A stretch of 64,000 bases of DNA from Sphingobacterium sp. N143 (GTDB lineage Bacteria; Bacteroidota; Bacteroidia; Sphingobacteriales; Sphingobacteriaceae), in contig NZ_JACAIS010000010.1 in the NCBI RefSeq assembly GCF_030325625.1, forward strand, positions 186,001 through 250,000, in the 5' to 3' direction. The translations under genes and the position numbers were made by a program. The notes beneath the pieces were generated by a model, which saw nothing but the letters and a program-made list of their open reading frames with translations, did no database searches and had not been told where the DNA came from. Shown here in pieces: positions 1-8,190 of this stretch (position 1 is its first letter; each line of letters starts with the position of its first letter).

Positions 1-121
1 AAATCATTTCTAGATAATGAAACAATAATATAATTAATGCGGCAATCCCCCTTAGACCATCAAGTAAAATGAAATGGGGCTTTTGTGAGGAGACGGAAGC
101 ATCAGTAGAAAGTAGGTTCAT
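1..121 (-). CDS. Acyltransferase-3 family membrane protein, 5' fragment
   Basis: Only the first 40 codons are inside the window; the gene runs off the left edge. Reading from the ATG at 121 gives a short polar leader followed by ILLDGLRGIAALIILLFHYL. This is the characteristic first membrane helix of the acyltransferase-3 (OatA/NolL-like) family, in which the DGLRGxAAL motif and a nearby histidine (here in LFHYL) are conserved. Such proteins are multi-helix inner-membrane enzymes that transfer acyl groups to extracytoplasmic sugars. Which glycan this one modifies cannot be told from the fragment. Confidence 0.8.
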   Translation of the reverse strand, partial: MNLLSTDASVSSQKPHFILLDGLRGIAALIILLFHYLEMI

Positions 122-532
122 TTCGTTCAGGTTGACATTTACACGTTGTGAACCTTAAAAGTAGTTTTTTTATCTATACTTCATATTTGGGGCACGTAAA
201 TTCTTTGCTACAGAAGACCATTTTCAAGGAAAGTTCTATTCTCTAAGGAGCTTCAATAGTACTGAAGTTAAAAAGAAATGAGATGATACAGAAGAACCAG
301 AATGTCTTTGATACTTCTGCAATTAAATAAAGGATATCGCTCGCATAGACAGAAAGAGAAATCAGTTTTCCTGTTATAAAGTTGGCAAATATAAATCCCT
401 CATTGGGCAATGAAGAGGTTTGAAGGCTAAATAGTTTCATCGGGAAGTATCTACAACACAACGGGAAATACAGATACGGCCAACAGCTCGGACTGAATTT
501 ACATTTGTAATGTGATTAAAATAGATTTCATT
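122..532. other. Intergenic region between acyltransferase and spondin-domain gene
   Basis: About 410 bases, AT-rich. All frames on both strands are broken by stops, and I recognise no family in the fragments. The stretch must hold the divergent promoters of the two flanking genes; a good -7 element for the right-hand gene is listed separately. I see no RNA gene or repeat. Confidence 0.5.
500..507 (+). promoter_or_regulatory. Bacteroidetes-type -7 element of the spondin-domain gene
   Basis: TACATTTG matches the Bacteroidetes -7 consensus TAnnTTTG exactly. No clear TTTG lies at the -33 position. Transcription would begin near 514, downstream of the GTG at 512, so the ATG at 533 is the better start for the following gene. 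Confidence 0.45.
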
Positions 533-1831
533 ATGAAGTGTAAACATTCAATCGGGTTAGGTCTGGCGTTCGTGTCATTGGTCCTAAGCGCATGTAGTAA
601 AAATGATGATATGCCACAAACATCAGCGGCGACCATCACCATAGAAAATATATTGGATGCCAAACCATTGGTAGAATCCGGAACTTTCAAAAATAACGGA
701 ACCTCTCCTGTGATTATGCCCGGAGAATCAATTTCCATTAAATTCTCAGCCGCCAAAGGTCAAGCCCTGAGTTTTGCCTCGATGTATGGATGGTCGAATG
801 ACTTGTTTTTTGCCCCCACAAATCCAGGTATAAAATTGTATCAGGATAATGGTACCCCTATTGAGGGGAATGTATCTGCACAAATTAAATTATGGGATAA
901 CGGTACGCGCATTAATCAAAAACCAGGTGCCACTGTCATCCATCCAGGTACAGCAGAAGTCACACCGAAGACTGTTACAGAAGTCAATGGAACCGATGCT
1001 CAGGGGAATACCTATGCTGAAGCTTCAATGCTTATGAAAGCATTACTGCATTATGATGGTGATTCATATTTTACTTTGACCATAAGCAATATTTCTGGTG
1101 GCACAGCTAATCCCACACCGTTTAGTCCCGGAGTATGGGCTGTTTCCTATAGCGCTGGCGGAAATTTATTAAACCCTAATCCATTATATGAAGCAGGCAA
1201 GCCCAGTACTGATGGCATGACGGCCATCGCTGAAATGGGTGACAACAGTAAGTTGGCCAATTACCTGACTGCACAGACAGGTATTTTCACTCCACTATCA
1301 CCAGTACTGGTCGTTGTATATCGAGCCAATGAAAACCCAATTTATAAGGTAGGTGAAAATGACCGAGGAAAAGGATTGAAGGATTTGGCACAAAAAGGTG
1401 ACGCGGCAGGTTTAGCCGCCAATCTTAAAACGGTAGCAGGTGTTAAAGACGTTTATGTTCTTCCAGCAGCGAGTACAACAGTTTTACTTCCTCCAAATGG
1501 TGGGCAGCCAGGAGGACGTGTTTCACAACAGTTAACTGTTTCCGAAGGAGATCGTCTAGCTATTGCAACGATGTATGGGTTTTCCAATGATTGGTTCTTC
1601 GCTTCAAAAGATAATGGAATAGATGCCACCACAAAAGGTGATGTGACATCTTCAATAGGATTGTTTGATAACGGAACAGCACTTGATCAATTCCCGGGAG
1701 CGGGTAACGCGCAGGCAGGATTGGGTGGTACACCTTTGACCGAAAGTAAACCAATCAAAGCAGTACCTAACCCAAATGCTTTCACGATGCTGCCATCAAT
1801 GGCGAAAATAATTAAAGTAACTATCAACTGA
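533..1831 (+). CDS. Spondin-domain lipoprotein with two spondin-like repeats
   Basis: The ATG at 533 starts a lipoprotein signal (MKCKHSIGLGLAFVSLVLSAC) with a lipobox cysteine. An in-frame GTG at 512 would only add residues in front of the signal. The mature 430-residue protein contains two related modules of the spondin N-domain type. The first has 'SFASMYGWSNDLFFAP' and 'LWDNGTRINQKPGA'; the second has 'AIATMYGFSNDWFFAS' and 'LFDNGTALDQFPGA'. The domain is known from extracellular matrix and adhesion proteins; in bacteria its role is not established. The peroxiredoxin-like gene follows 105 bases later. Family assignment is firm, function unknown. Confidence 0.82.
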   Translation: MKCKHSIGLGLAFVSLVLSACSKNDDMPQTSAATITIENILDAKPLVESGTFKNNGTSPVIMPGESISIKFSAAKGQALSFASMYGWSNDLFFAPTNPGIKLYQDNGTPIEGNVSAQIKLWDNGTRINQKPGATVIHPGTAEVTPKTVTEVNGTDAQGNTYAEASMLMKALLHYDGDSYFTLTISNISGGTANPTPFSPGVWAVSYSAGGNLLNPNPLYEAGKPSTDGMTAIAEMGDNSKLANYLTAQTGIFTPLSPVLVVVYRANENPIYKVGENDRGKGLKDLAQKGDAAGLAANLKTVAGVKDVYVLPAASTTVLLPPNGGQPGGRVSQQLTVSEGDRLAIATMYGFSNDWFFASKDNGIDATTKGDVTSSIGLFDNGTALDQFPGAGNAQAGLGGTPLTESKPIKAVPNPNAFTMLPSMAKIIKVTIN

Positions 1832-1936
1832 TAGATCTCAAGTTGTAGCCAATGAAGTTATTGAATGGCCCTGGCAAAGGTGTGGAAGAGAGATAGTCCA
1901 TCGGATAACAAATAAATAATAAATCGGTATTGTAAC

Positions 1937-2635
1937 ATGAATAATTTAAGAAGAGAACGATTCTGCGGGCTTATAGCCATTACATTGTTTACGATGTGTT
2001 TGGCGGCACATGTGCAGGCACAGGAAAAAGAAGCGACAATTAATGCCCCCTATGTGAATAAAATGGAAATGCAAATGGAGTCTGGTATGATTCCAGAGAA
2101 AGCGGAAGATATTAGCCCACTGCTTTATGGTGAAAAAATCCCAATGGCGGTATTATCTGATGCTTCCGGCAATAGTTTTAACCTGAAAAAAGCTATTGCC
2201 GAAAAACCCACTATTTTAGTGTTTTATCGTGGCGGCTGGTGCCCTTATTGTACCAGTCAACTGTCAGGTTTACAGGAAGCTTTTCCGAAGCTCGAAGAGT
2301 TGGGCTATCAATTAATTGCGGTGAGCACTGATTCTCCCAATGGATTAATGCAGTCGGCAGCAAAAGAAAAATTGAGCTATACATTGCTGTCGGATGCAGA
2401 TCTTACCTTCTCCAAGCAAATGGGGATCGCTTTCAAAGCACCTAAAAGTTATTGGGAGATGCTGTCAAACACATCGGGCGGAAAGGATGTTGATCTTTTA
2501 CTACCAGTACCATCTGTATTTATATTGGATCAAATGGGCCTAATACGCTTCGAGTATATAAATCCTGATTTTAAACAACGATTGGAACCTGATCTCCTAA
2601 TAACTGTAGCGACAAGTATTAAGAACGCGGGTTAG
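1937..2635 (+). CDS. Exported peroxiredoxin-like (AhpC/TSA) protein
   Basis: The 232-residue protein has an N-terminal signal peptide ending near 'AHVQAQE' and a thioredoxin-fold domain from about residue 75 on. The motif FYRGGWCPYC carries a CxxC pair, as in the peroxiredoxin-like family rather than classical Prx (PxxxTxxC). Later segments 'AVSTDSP' and 'VPSVFILDQMGLIRF' fit the AhpC/TSA fold. It probably acts in the periplasm on thiols or peroxides; the substrate is unknown. It may be co-transcribed with the spondin-domain gene. Confidence 0.85.
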   Translation: MNNLRRERFCGLIAITLFTMCLAAHVQAQEKEATINAPYVNKMEMQMESGMIPEKAEDISPLLYGEKIPMAVLSDASGNSFNLKKAIAEKPTILVFYRGGWCPYCTSQLSGLQEAFPKLEELGYQLIAVSTDSPNGLMQSAAKEKLSYTLLSDADLTFSKQMGIAFKAPKSYWEMLSNTSGGKDVDLLLPVPSVFILDQMGLIRFEYINPDFKQRLEPDLLITVATSIKNAG

Positions 2636-2776
2636 GCCATTCGGACAATAGATAGAATTGGATGGATCATTGGAATGGATTGCTGGGTGCTGCTTTTGGA
2701 AAACAATTTCTAGTATAGAGAACAGGCATTTGTCAGAAAATACTTAAATTTAACATGGCTGTAAGAGGTTAAAAAA

Positions 2777-3616
2777 ATGATTAAGGAGTATAACGATAGG
2801 GCAACAGCAGCACGGTTCGTGATGCATAATGACAATAAATTGCTTTCCGGAAAAGGACTTCGCCATCCAGGTTCCCCACCCATTAATACCTTTGTCTACA
2901 ATAAGGGTGGAGAACAGACAGTGCTGATCGATGAGATCACCTATACCATGCCAGCCAAATGCATTCTCCCTTTAGTCTCCAATCAGCATTTTATATTTGA
3001 ACATCCTGATACGCTAACTGCGTGGCAATTTAATCGGGAATTCTATTGTATCGTTGACCATGATGTCGAAGTAGGCTGTGTGGGATTTCTATTCTATGGT
3101 ATTAGACATCCCATGTTCATCACGTTAAATGAAGCCGCCGAAGAAGAAATGAACCATCTGGAGGCTGTATTTTCCAATGAACTTAAAGTGAATGACAATT
3201 TTCAGGGAGAAATGTTGCGCACACTGCTTAAAAGAGTAATTATCAATACGACAAGGATTGCAAAGCTCCAGAGTGAAAGCTATCAGCAATTCACGGATGA
3301 AAAAATGGATATCATCAGAAAATTTGCATTATTGCTGGAATGTAATTTTAAGCAGGAGCACGAAGTCAAGTTTTACGCTGCGGCGCTCAACAAGTCACCG
3401 AAAACATTGAGTAATGTCTTTGCCTTGTTAAGGCAGCCAGCACCTTCGATCCTGATTCGCAACAGAATTATGCTTGAAGCTAAACGTTATTTCCATTACA
3501 CCGAAAAATCAGCAAAAGAAGTCGCATACGAACTTGGTTTTGAGAGTCCAGCACATTTTAGCCGATTTTTTAAAACCTATTCAGGAACGAATATTTCTGA
3601 TTTTAAAAATCGCTAG
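2777..3616 (+). CDS. AraC-family transcriptional regulator
   Basis: 279 residues. The first ~150 residues form a cupin-like sensing domain. The last ~90 contain the two helix-turn-helix units of AraC/XylS, with 'KEVAYELGFESPAHFSRFFK' as the second helix-turn-helix signature. It lacks a signal or membrane segment and is a cytoplasmic DNA-binding protein. It stops 6 bases before the convergent NTF2-like gene. Its regulon is not evident from the sequence; the nearby peroxiredoxin, NTF2-like or flavin-fold genes are candidates. Confidence 0.88.
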   Translation: MIKEYNDRATAARFVMHNDNKLLSGKGLRHPGSPPINTFVYNKGGEQTVLIDEITYTMPAKCILPLVSNQHFIFEHPDTLTAWQFNREFYCIVDHDVEVGCVGFLFYGIRHPMFITLNEAAEEEMNHLEAVFSNELKVNDNFQGEMLRTLLKRVIINTTRIAKLQSESYQQFTDEKMDIIRKFALLLECNFKQEHEVKFYAAALNKSPKTLSNVFALLRQPAPSILIRNRIMLEAKRYFHYTEKSAKEVAYELGFESPAHFSRFFKTYSGTNISDFKNR

Positions 3617-3622
3617 CCAGCG

Positions 3623-4000
3623 CTATTCAGGCAACTGCATGAAACTTGCGCCAATAACTTTTAATGTACCGCCTACATGTTTCCAGACCCTAAAATACCT
3701 GAATCTTCCTTCTAAAGGTGCCCCCATTACTTTTCCCTTCGCAGTCATCGTTACGATGGAAAGCGCTGTATCTTCGAATATACTAATATCATCAATTTCC
3801 GTTGAGGCGTCTTCGATAACCATTGTTTTCGATCGATGCGTATCCAAGTCCATTTCTTTCGTTAACATTTGTCCTGTAGGCCCAACTGCAATGAGATTAT
3901 CATCCAATAATTGGTCAAGGGCATCCACATTGCTTGCTAATTGGGCCAAGAAAAGCTCGTTCTCCGCTTTAGCAACGGTTTCTTTAGTTATTTTGTGCAT
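3623..4000 (-). CDS. NTF2-like/SnoaL-like (DUF4440-type) protein
   Basis: The ATG at 4000 gives a 125-residue protein (MHKITKETVAKAENELF...). An upstream in-frame TTG at 4057 adds an unrelated leader and was rejected. The sequence has the typical small cone fold of the NTF2-like superfamily: an N-terminal helix pair, 'LDQLLDDNLIAVGPTGQ', and a C-terminal strand pair 'FRYFRVWKHVGGTLKVIGAS'. Members bind small ligands or act as hydrolases or isomerases; no specific role can be assigned. It lies 71 bases downstream of the flavin-fold gene on the same strand, possibly in one transcript. Confidence 0.8.
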   Translation of the reverse strand: MHKITKETVAKAENELFLAQLASNVDALDQLLDDNLIAVGPTGQMLTKEMDLDTHRSKTMVIEDASTEIDDISIFEDTALSIVTMTAKGKVMGAPLEGRFRYFRVWKHVGGTLKVIGASFMQLPE

Positions 4001-4071
4001 ATTGGATTTTATAAGTATAAGATGAACTTTATATAATAAATCATCTGTGCTGTACAAAGAGGCAAAGCTCT

Positions 4072-4509
4072 TTATTCATGGATTTCGAACCGTCCTGTTC
4101 CTTGTTGAATATTTATTTTATAGACAATCAGATTGTCATGCAGTTCCGGAGGAATACCATGGGAAGGATCTCTTCCAGCGTCATTCGTATTTGGCATAAT
4201 TCGCAAAATCAATCCTTGCATGACCTGTTGACGTTCTTGGCCTTTCAATTCTTCAAAAGTCCCCCAAAGGATCACGCTTTTCCATTTAAACATGCTTTCA
4301 ATTTCATCGACTTGGAAGCACACACGAGGATTGCCACGGAGCATTTCTAATTTTTTTCCCTCGCCGGAATGAGCATATATCGCATTATTCTGATAAACAT
4401 AATTAATAGGAACAATATAGGTTTCACCCTCTAGATGACAGCCTAAACGACCAATAAACTGTCTTTTCAATAAATCATCTATTTCCTTTTTATTTAAATC
4501 TCCAAGCAT
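4072..4509 (-). CDS. Pyridoxamine 5'-phosphate oxidase-fold flavin-binding protein (NimA-like)
   Basis: 145 residues, full length for the single-domain split-barrel FMN-binding family. Visible signatures are 'RLGCHLEGETYIVPINYVY', 'AIYAHSGEGKKLEMLRGNPR' and 'VCFQVDEIESMFKWKSVILW', matching the NimA/PNPOx-like group that includes 5-nitroimidazole reductases. Family members bind FMN or heme and reduce small molecules; resistance cannot be inferred from sequence alone. The start ATG at 4509 is preceded by a good Bacteroidetes promoter, listed separately. Confidence 0.85.
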   Translation of the reverse strand: MLGDLNKKEIDDLLKRQFIGRLGCHLEGETYIVPINYVYQNNAIYAHSGEGKKLEMLRGNPRVCFQVDEIESMFKWKSVILWGTFEELKGQERQQVMQGLILRIMPNTNDAGRDPSHGIPPELHDNLIVYKINIQQGTGRFEIHE

Positions 4510-4530
4510 TGTATGAAGTGTTTGGCCTTA

Positions 4531-4561
4531 CTAATTTACTAAAATACGGTAACTTATCAAA
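4531..4561 (-). promoter_or_regulatory. Bacteroidetes-type promoter of the flavin-fold gene
   Basis: On the minus strand TTTG (4558-4561) is followed after 19 bases by TAAATTAG (4531-4538), a one-mismatch copy of TAnnTTTG. Transcription would start near 4524, about 15 bases before the ATG at 4509. Confidence 0.45.
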
Positions 4562-4733
4562 TAGTTCATTCTCTATCTCCACTGGTTCTTCCACCGTATT
4601 TGCTGTCTTTGAAATTCTATTTACTGAGTCGTTGGATCCAACATTCATTTTCTTACCTAAGCCCTATCATTAGAGTTTTGTGTAGTTCTTAGTAAAGAAA
4701 AATATCTTTTCATCCTTAAAACGAAAACGGTGA

Positions 4734-5036
4734 TTAAACATTGATTTCACCTGAAAGATCAGGTTCATCTTCATTATCCTTTTTTTCCTGTTCAGTTTGT
4801 GCTTCTTCAGTATTGTGAGTACGGTCATCTTTAATGCCCGAAAGATCAGTATTCGGATCTTTATTATTCGGATCAGTATCTTCTATACGATCCTCTTCAT
4901 CGGCAGATGGGGTGTCTTCTCGCTGTTTTATGAGATCTGGATCAGGTTCACGGGGGGCAGGGTTCGGGATATCCATCATCATAAGAAAAATAAACATCTC
5001 CTGGTATCCATTCTTTTTGCTTTTTAATCTGTTCAT
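4734..5036 (-). CDS. Small acidic low-complexity protein, unknown function
   Basis: From the ATG at 5036 the product is 100 residues. It has a short basic and hydrophobic N-terminus ('MNRLKSKKNGYQEMFIFLMM') and a long Asp/Glu/Pro-rich tail containing two copies of DLSG (in 'NTDLSGIKDD' and 'EPDLSGEINV'). Most of the chain is predicted to be disordered. A -7-like TAAATTTG (5043-5050) lies only 6 bases before this ATG, so translation may instead begin at one of the internal methionines (4997 or 4982-4976), giving a protein of about 80 residues. I do not recognise a family. Confidence 0.55.
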   Translation of the reverse strand: MNRLKSKKNGYQEMFIFLMMMDIPNPAPREPDPDLIKQREDTPSADEEDRIEDTDPNNKDPNTDLSGIKDDRTHNTEEAQTEQEKKDNEDEPDLSGEINV

Positions 5037-5195
5037 ATTATTCAAATTTAAATAGAGAACATTTGACCAGCCTGTAAGGTTCACCGGAATTTTAATTTCA
5101 AAATTTATTTATGGGCAGGCTCCACTATATCCTCCTGTTTTAGGCTCTGTACAAGCTATTGCGTTTATCTGTTGGAGCTGGGACTGTAAGTCAGT

Positions 5196-5846
5196 TTATT
5201 TTTTTAGTTTCTTTACCTGTATGGCTATAAATTGAGGTAAATAATTAGGGGTACAATTTTTAGGAACGATTTCATCTTTATACAGTCCAGTACGTTCTCC
5301 AAACGCAATACATCTCGAACGATATTTTTCTTCAAAAATTCCAATCTGGGCCATCGTAAAATTCATTGCCCATTGTACTTCTGGTACTTCCTGTTCAATA
5401 CGAGATTCAATTTTAGCAATTAATTCCTCACTGTTTGGTGGTGGTATTTGACCAACCCATCGTAAACGAGCCTGATAATACCAGAAAGTTCGTCTCAGCA
5501 GGGAAGACCGACTGTTTTCCCATGTCTCCATGAATGAAATTGTCTTTTTGTCTTTGGAAAGCTGGTTTGCCATTAACCAGTCTGTCAATTGAAGCTGTTC
5601 AGCTGGTCGATGCTGCCTGATATCTCTATCCAAAGTGTCAATAAATGATTGCGAAAGCTGTTTCTTGTCCATAATCAAAATGGCTAACTGCCGGGGCAAG
5701 AATTGTCCAGTTGACCAAAGTTCCAGTGCCAGTGCATGGTCTTTTTTAATCACAGCTGCGACCTTTCTAAGGTCTCCCAGTCTGGTATCAGCAGTAATTT
5801 TGGCTAAGATGTCTTCTGCTTGTAGGGAAAAGTTCATAACCATCAT
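5196..5846 (-). CDS. DNA alkylation repair (AlkD-like, HEAT-repeat) protein
   Basis: 216 residues, all-helical, with the pattern of the AlkD/AlkC-like DNA alkylation repair family. Signatures include 'LRKVAAVIKKDHALALELWS', 'ARQLAILIMD'-like helices (here 'LPRQLAILIMD'), the tryptophan-containing 'LTDWLMANQL', and 'RRTFWYYQARLRWVG'. Family members are glycosylases that remove positively charged alkylated bases without base flipping. This member is slightly short, and its catalytic state cannot be judged. The second possible start, M4 at 5837, is equally plausible. Confidence 0.7.
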   Translation of the reverse strand: MMVMNFSLQAEDILAKITADTRLGDLRKVAAVIKKDHALALELWSTGQFLPRQLAILIMDKKQLSQSFIDTLDRDIRQHRPAEQLQLTDWLMANQLSKDKKTISFMETWENSRSSLLRRTFWYYQARLRWVGQIPPPNSEELIAKIESRIEQEVPEVQWAMNFTMAQIGIFEEKYRSRCIAFGERTGLYKDEIVPKNCTPNYLPQFIAIQVKKLKK

Positions 5847-6189
5847 TTGTTTTTAACGATAAATGTAAAATAAATATTTTTTTAATAAAAATGGAAAGAA
5901 TATCCCTATGATCTTATCGGTTCAATAGCCTGGCAATTATAGTTACCAGAATATAGACCTGCTAGACAACCGTGTCATGCTCTTAATCCAGTCCGGGCCC
6001 TTAAAAACGACAGCATTATTAGGTTTGGTGAGGCACATTAGATTTGCTTTTCAGCCGAATGCACCATAGGTGATCAGACATGATCACCTATGGATTATCT
6101 AAACAGGTTAGCCTGATCGGTATGCGATACGAACTCCTTTCCCCTGAACGGATCTTGGTACCGTCAATGAGGTCTTTTATGGATTCAGT
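5847..6189. other. Intergenic region with a perfect inverted repeat
   Basis: About 340 bases between two minus-strand genes. It should hold the promoter of the alkylation-repair gene (a TACATTTA -7-like element on the minus strand at 5860-5867) and the end of the TauE transcript. The only other structure seen is the 13-base inverted repeat listed separately. No coding sequence was recognised. Confidence 0.5.
6064..6093. repeat. Perfect 13-bp inverted repeat with 4-base loop
   Basis: CCATAGGTGATCA (6064-6076), loop GACA, then its exact reverse complement TGATCACCTATGG (6081-6093). There is no T-run on either strand, so it is not a standard intrinsic terminator. It lies about 97 bases beyond the TauE stop codon and could be an mRNA 3'-end hairpin or an operator. 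Confidence 0.75.
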
Positions 6190-6918
6190 TTATAGCAAGG
6201 TGCTGCCAATTAGTATAAGGCTTATCAATATAAGCCCCCAGTACACATACTTAAAGAACGTACCATCTTTTAATTGGTGGTTTAAGTACCTGCCTAAAAA
6301 GACGGCAGGGATGGCAGTTGCCAATGCAATGAAAAAATAGCTGTTGACCTCTGTTGTAATAAGGCCCTTTGCATAATATCCGATGACGCTCACCAAGCTA
6401 ACAGGTAAAAAATAGGCTTGAAGCGTTGCCCGGAAGTGCTTGGCACTCCATTGCCTTAAATTACCGTAGACCACTAAAGGAGGGCCATTCACGCCGTATG
6501 CGCCACCAAATATTCCAGATAAAAAACCGCAGACAAATAACCAAAATTTGCTGTCTTCTCTCAGGTATCTGTTGTTGGTAAAATATAACGAATATAGGGA
6601 GTACAGGATGATTAGTACCCCAAGGGCAGTCTTTACGAAGGTCTCATTTCCGTACATTAAGATGATAAGGCCTATAGGTACCCCTAGTACGGCATAGAAA
6701 ATCAACCATTTGGCGCTGTTGAAATAGATTTTTTTATGATCCTGTATCACAATGACAAGTGCAATGACCACAGAGAGCATAACAGATAAAGGCACAGCAA
6801 CATCGACGGGCAAGAAAAACAGGAAGAGCGGAACAGCAATTAACGATTCGCCAAAACCCAATGTTGAACGTACTAAGGAAGCAATAAAACTGATGATAAG
6901 AATAAATAAAATTGTCAA
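6190..6918 (-). CDS. TauE/SafE-family (sulfite exporter-like) membrane permease
   Basis: 242 residues with about seven hydrophobic helices. The N-terminal repeat 'IASLVRSTLGFGESLIAVPL' and the second-repeat motif 'GFLSGIFGGAYGVNGPPLVV' are hallmarks of the TauE/SafE family (DUF81). These inner-membrane proteins are associated with export or import of sulfite, sulfoacetate or other small organic anions; the substrate here is unknown. The reading frame has no ATG near the N-terminus. The TTG at 6918 is the first usual start, lies just downstream of a good promoter and keeps the first helix whole. The next methionine is at residue 47. Confidence 0.85.
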   Translation of the reverse strand: MTILFILIISFIASLVRSTLGFGESLIAVPLFLFFLPVDVAVPLSVMLSVVIALVIVIQDHKKIYFNSAKWLIFYAVLGVPIGLIILMYGNETFVKTALGVLIILYSLYSLYFTNNRYLREDSKFWLFVCGFLSGIFGGAYGVNGPPLVVYGNLRQWSAKHFRATLQAYFLPVSLVSVIGYYAKGLITTEVNSYFFIALATAIPAVFLGRYLNHQLKDGTFFKYVYWGLILISLILIGSTLL

Positions 6919-6952
6919 TGCAGAAGAACTTTTGATTATTTTTTTGAGAACC

Positions 6953-6984
6953 TAAATTTACAATAATAAGGCCGTTATTGCAAA
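6953..6984 (-). promoter_or_regulatory. Bacteroidetes-type promoter of the TauE-like gene
   Basis: On the minus strand a perfect TTTG (6981-6984) is followed after 20 bases by TAAATTTA (6953-6960), one mismatch from TAnnTTTG. Predicted transcription start is near 6946, giving a leader of roughly 30 bases before the TTG start. Confidence 0.5.
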
Positions 6985-7155
6985 CCTTTTCCTGTCAAAT
7001 TGAGGGTTTCAATACGCTATACTTTGCGATGTTTTTCGTGAAGTATTTCGATCAAACAGCCTGATCCGGACCGGTACCATTAAACTATAATTTCTCCTAC
7101 AAAGTTAGCCGCATATAATATAAGAAACCATTGTTGCCAGCGAGCATATTTATCT

Positions 7156-8190
7156 TTATGGATTCATTTTTACCAGTTCGACACGTCTATTTTTAGCTTT
7201 GTTATCCTCCGAATCATTGGCTACAAGTGGTTTTTCTGCACCATAGCCCACTGCTTTTAGACGTGAGGTATTGATCCCGGCTTTGATCAGTTCATCCATG
7301 ACCGTTGCGGCACGACTTTCTGAAAGCTTTTGGTTATGTGTCGCATTACCGGTATCGTCGGTATGCCCCTCGATGCTGATCTTTAGATTACTGTCTTTTT
7401 GTAGCACCTTTATGATTTCTGCCACAGCATCTTTTCCGTCAGGTTTGAGAGAGGCTTTGTCCACATCAAAATTGATGTAGAGCACAGCTTTTCCTTTTTC
7501 GTCCAGCTCTTTCTGTATCTGGTCAGACTTTAACATCGTGATGGTCTGCTTGAACGCCTCTTTTTGTAGGATGTTGAGATAACCTCCTGCCGTATTGCCC
7601 GTTAGCTGGATGTAAATATCTGCACCATCGGCCCGATGTATGGCATATACTTTTATCTTCTGTCCCGTATAGCCGATAGAGCCCTCTTCACCTAAATAGG
7701 TAGCCTCTTTGTGATAACGGTCATATTCTTCCTGGCTGATTTCCCCATCAAAGATTTTTACCCCGCCCACAGCTTTGATGGCTTCATCATAGCTTTTTTC
7801 GAAAAAAGGAAGCGACCAGTCGTCATAATTGCCTGATGTAACCGTCACATTTGTTTTCCATACTTTACCTTCTATCGCGGTCATCTTGCCATCAATAGGG
7901 AAGTAAATCCGGTCAAACTTTCGCTGAATGGGTTTGTTCTGTTCCTCCAATCCTTCGGGAAAGCTAAAGAAGGGGAAGGGGCCAAGCTCCTGCTCCGATA
8001 CCGGGATACTGCTGATATCAAATCCTTTTTCTGCAGCTGGCACTTCGGTCTGTGGCTGTGCGCTTGTTTCAGTACTGTCTGTCTGTGTGCCGGTTTCTGT
8101 TTTGTTCTTATTATTACCGTTATTGCAGGCCGTAAACAGCATAGATAACAAAATCGAACACAGGGCCAATGGTTTTAATGATGAGTTCAT
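7156..8190 (-). CDS. OmpA-family lipoprotein
   Basis: The ATG at 8190 begins a lipoprotein signal (MNSSLKPLALCSILLSMLFTAC), giving 344 residues. The open frame extends upstream to 8355, but that part lies ahead of the predicted promoter. After a Thr/Gln-rich linker comes a ~170-residue domain of unknown type ('FPFFSFPEGLEEQNKPIQRK...'). The C-terminus is a complete OmpA peptidoglycan-binding domain: 'INFDVDKASLKPDGKDAV', 'ISIEGHTDDTGNATHNQKLS' and 'AVGYGAEKPLVANDSEDNKA' followed by NRRVEL. It probably links the outer membrane to peptidoglycan. Confidence 0.9.
   Translation of the reverse strand: MNSSLKPLALCSILLSMLFTACNNGNNKNKTETGTQTDSTETSAQPQTEVPAAEKGFDISSIPVSEQELGPFPFFSFPEGLEEQNKPIQRKFDRIYFPIDGKMTAIEGKVWKTNVTVTSGNYDDWSLPFFEKSYDEAIKAVGGVKIFDGEISQEEYDRYHKEATYLGEEGSIGYTGQKIKVYAIHRADGADIYIQLTGNTAGGYLNILQKEAFKQTITMLKSDQIQKELDEKGKAVLYINFDVDKASLKPDGKDAVAEIIKVLQKDSNLKISIEGHTDDTGNATHNQKLSESRAATVMDELIKAGINTSRLKAVGYGAEKPLVANDSEDNKAKNRRVELVKMNP

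Noticed and set aside
243..461. Minus-strand 72-codon open frame
   Set aside because: No recognisable family, promoter or ribosome site; composition is like the AT-rich intergenic DNA around it.
340..510. Plus-strand degenerate frame ending '...GQQLGLNLHL' as a possible gene remnant
   Set aside because: Broken by TGA and TAG stops and not assignable to any family; could be chance.
512..532. GTG at 512 as start of the spondin gene
   Set aside because: It precedes the transcription start predicted from TACATTTG at 500-507 and adds residues before a complete lipoprotein signal.
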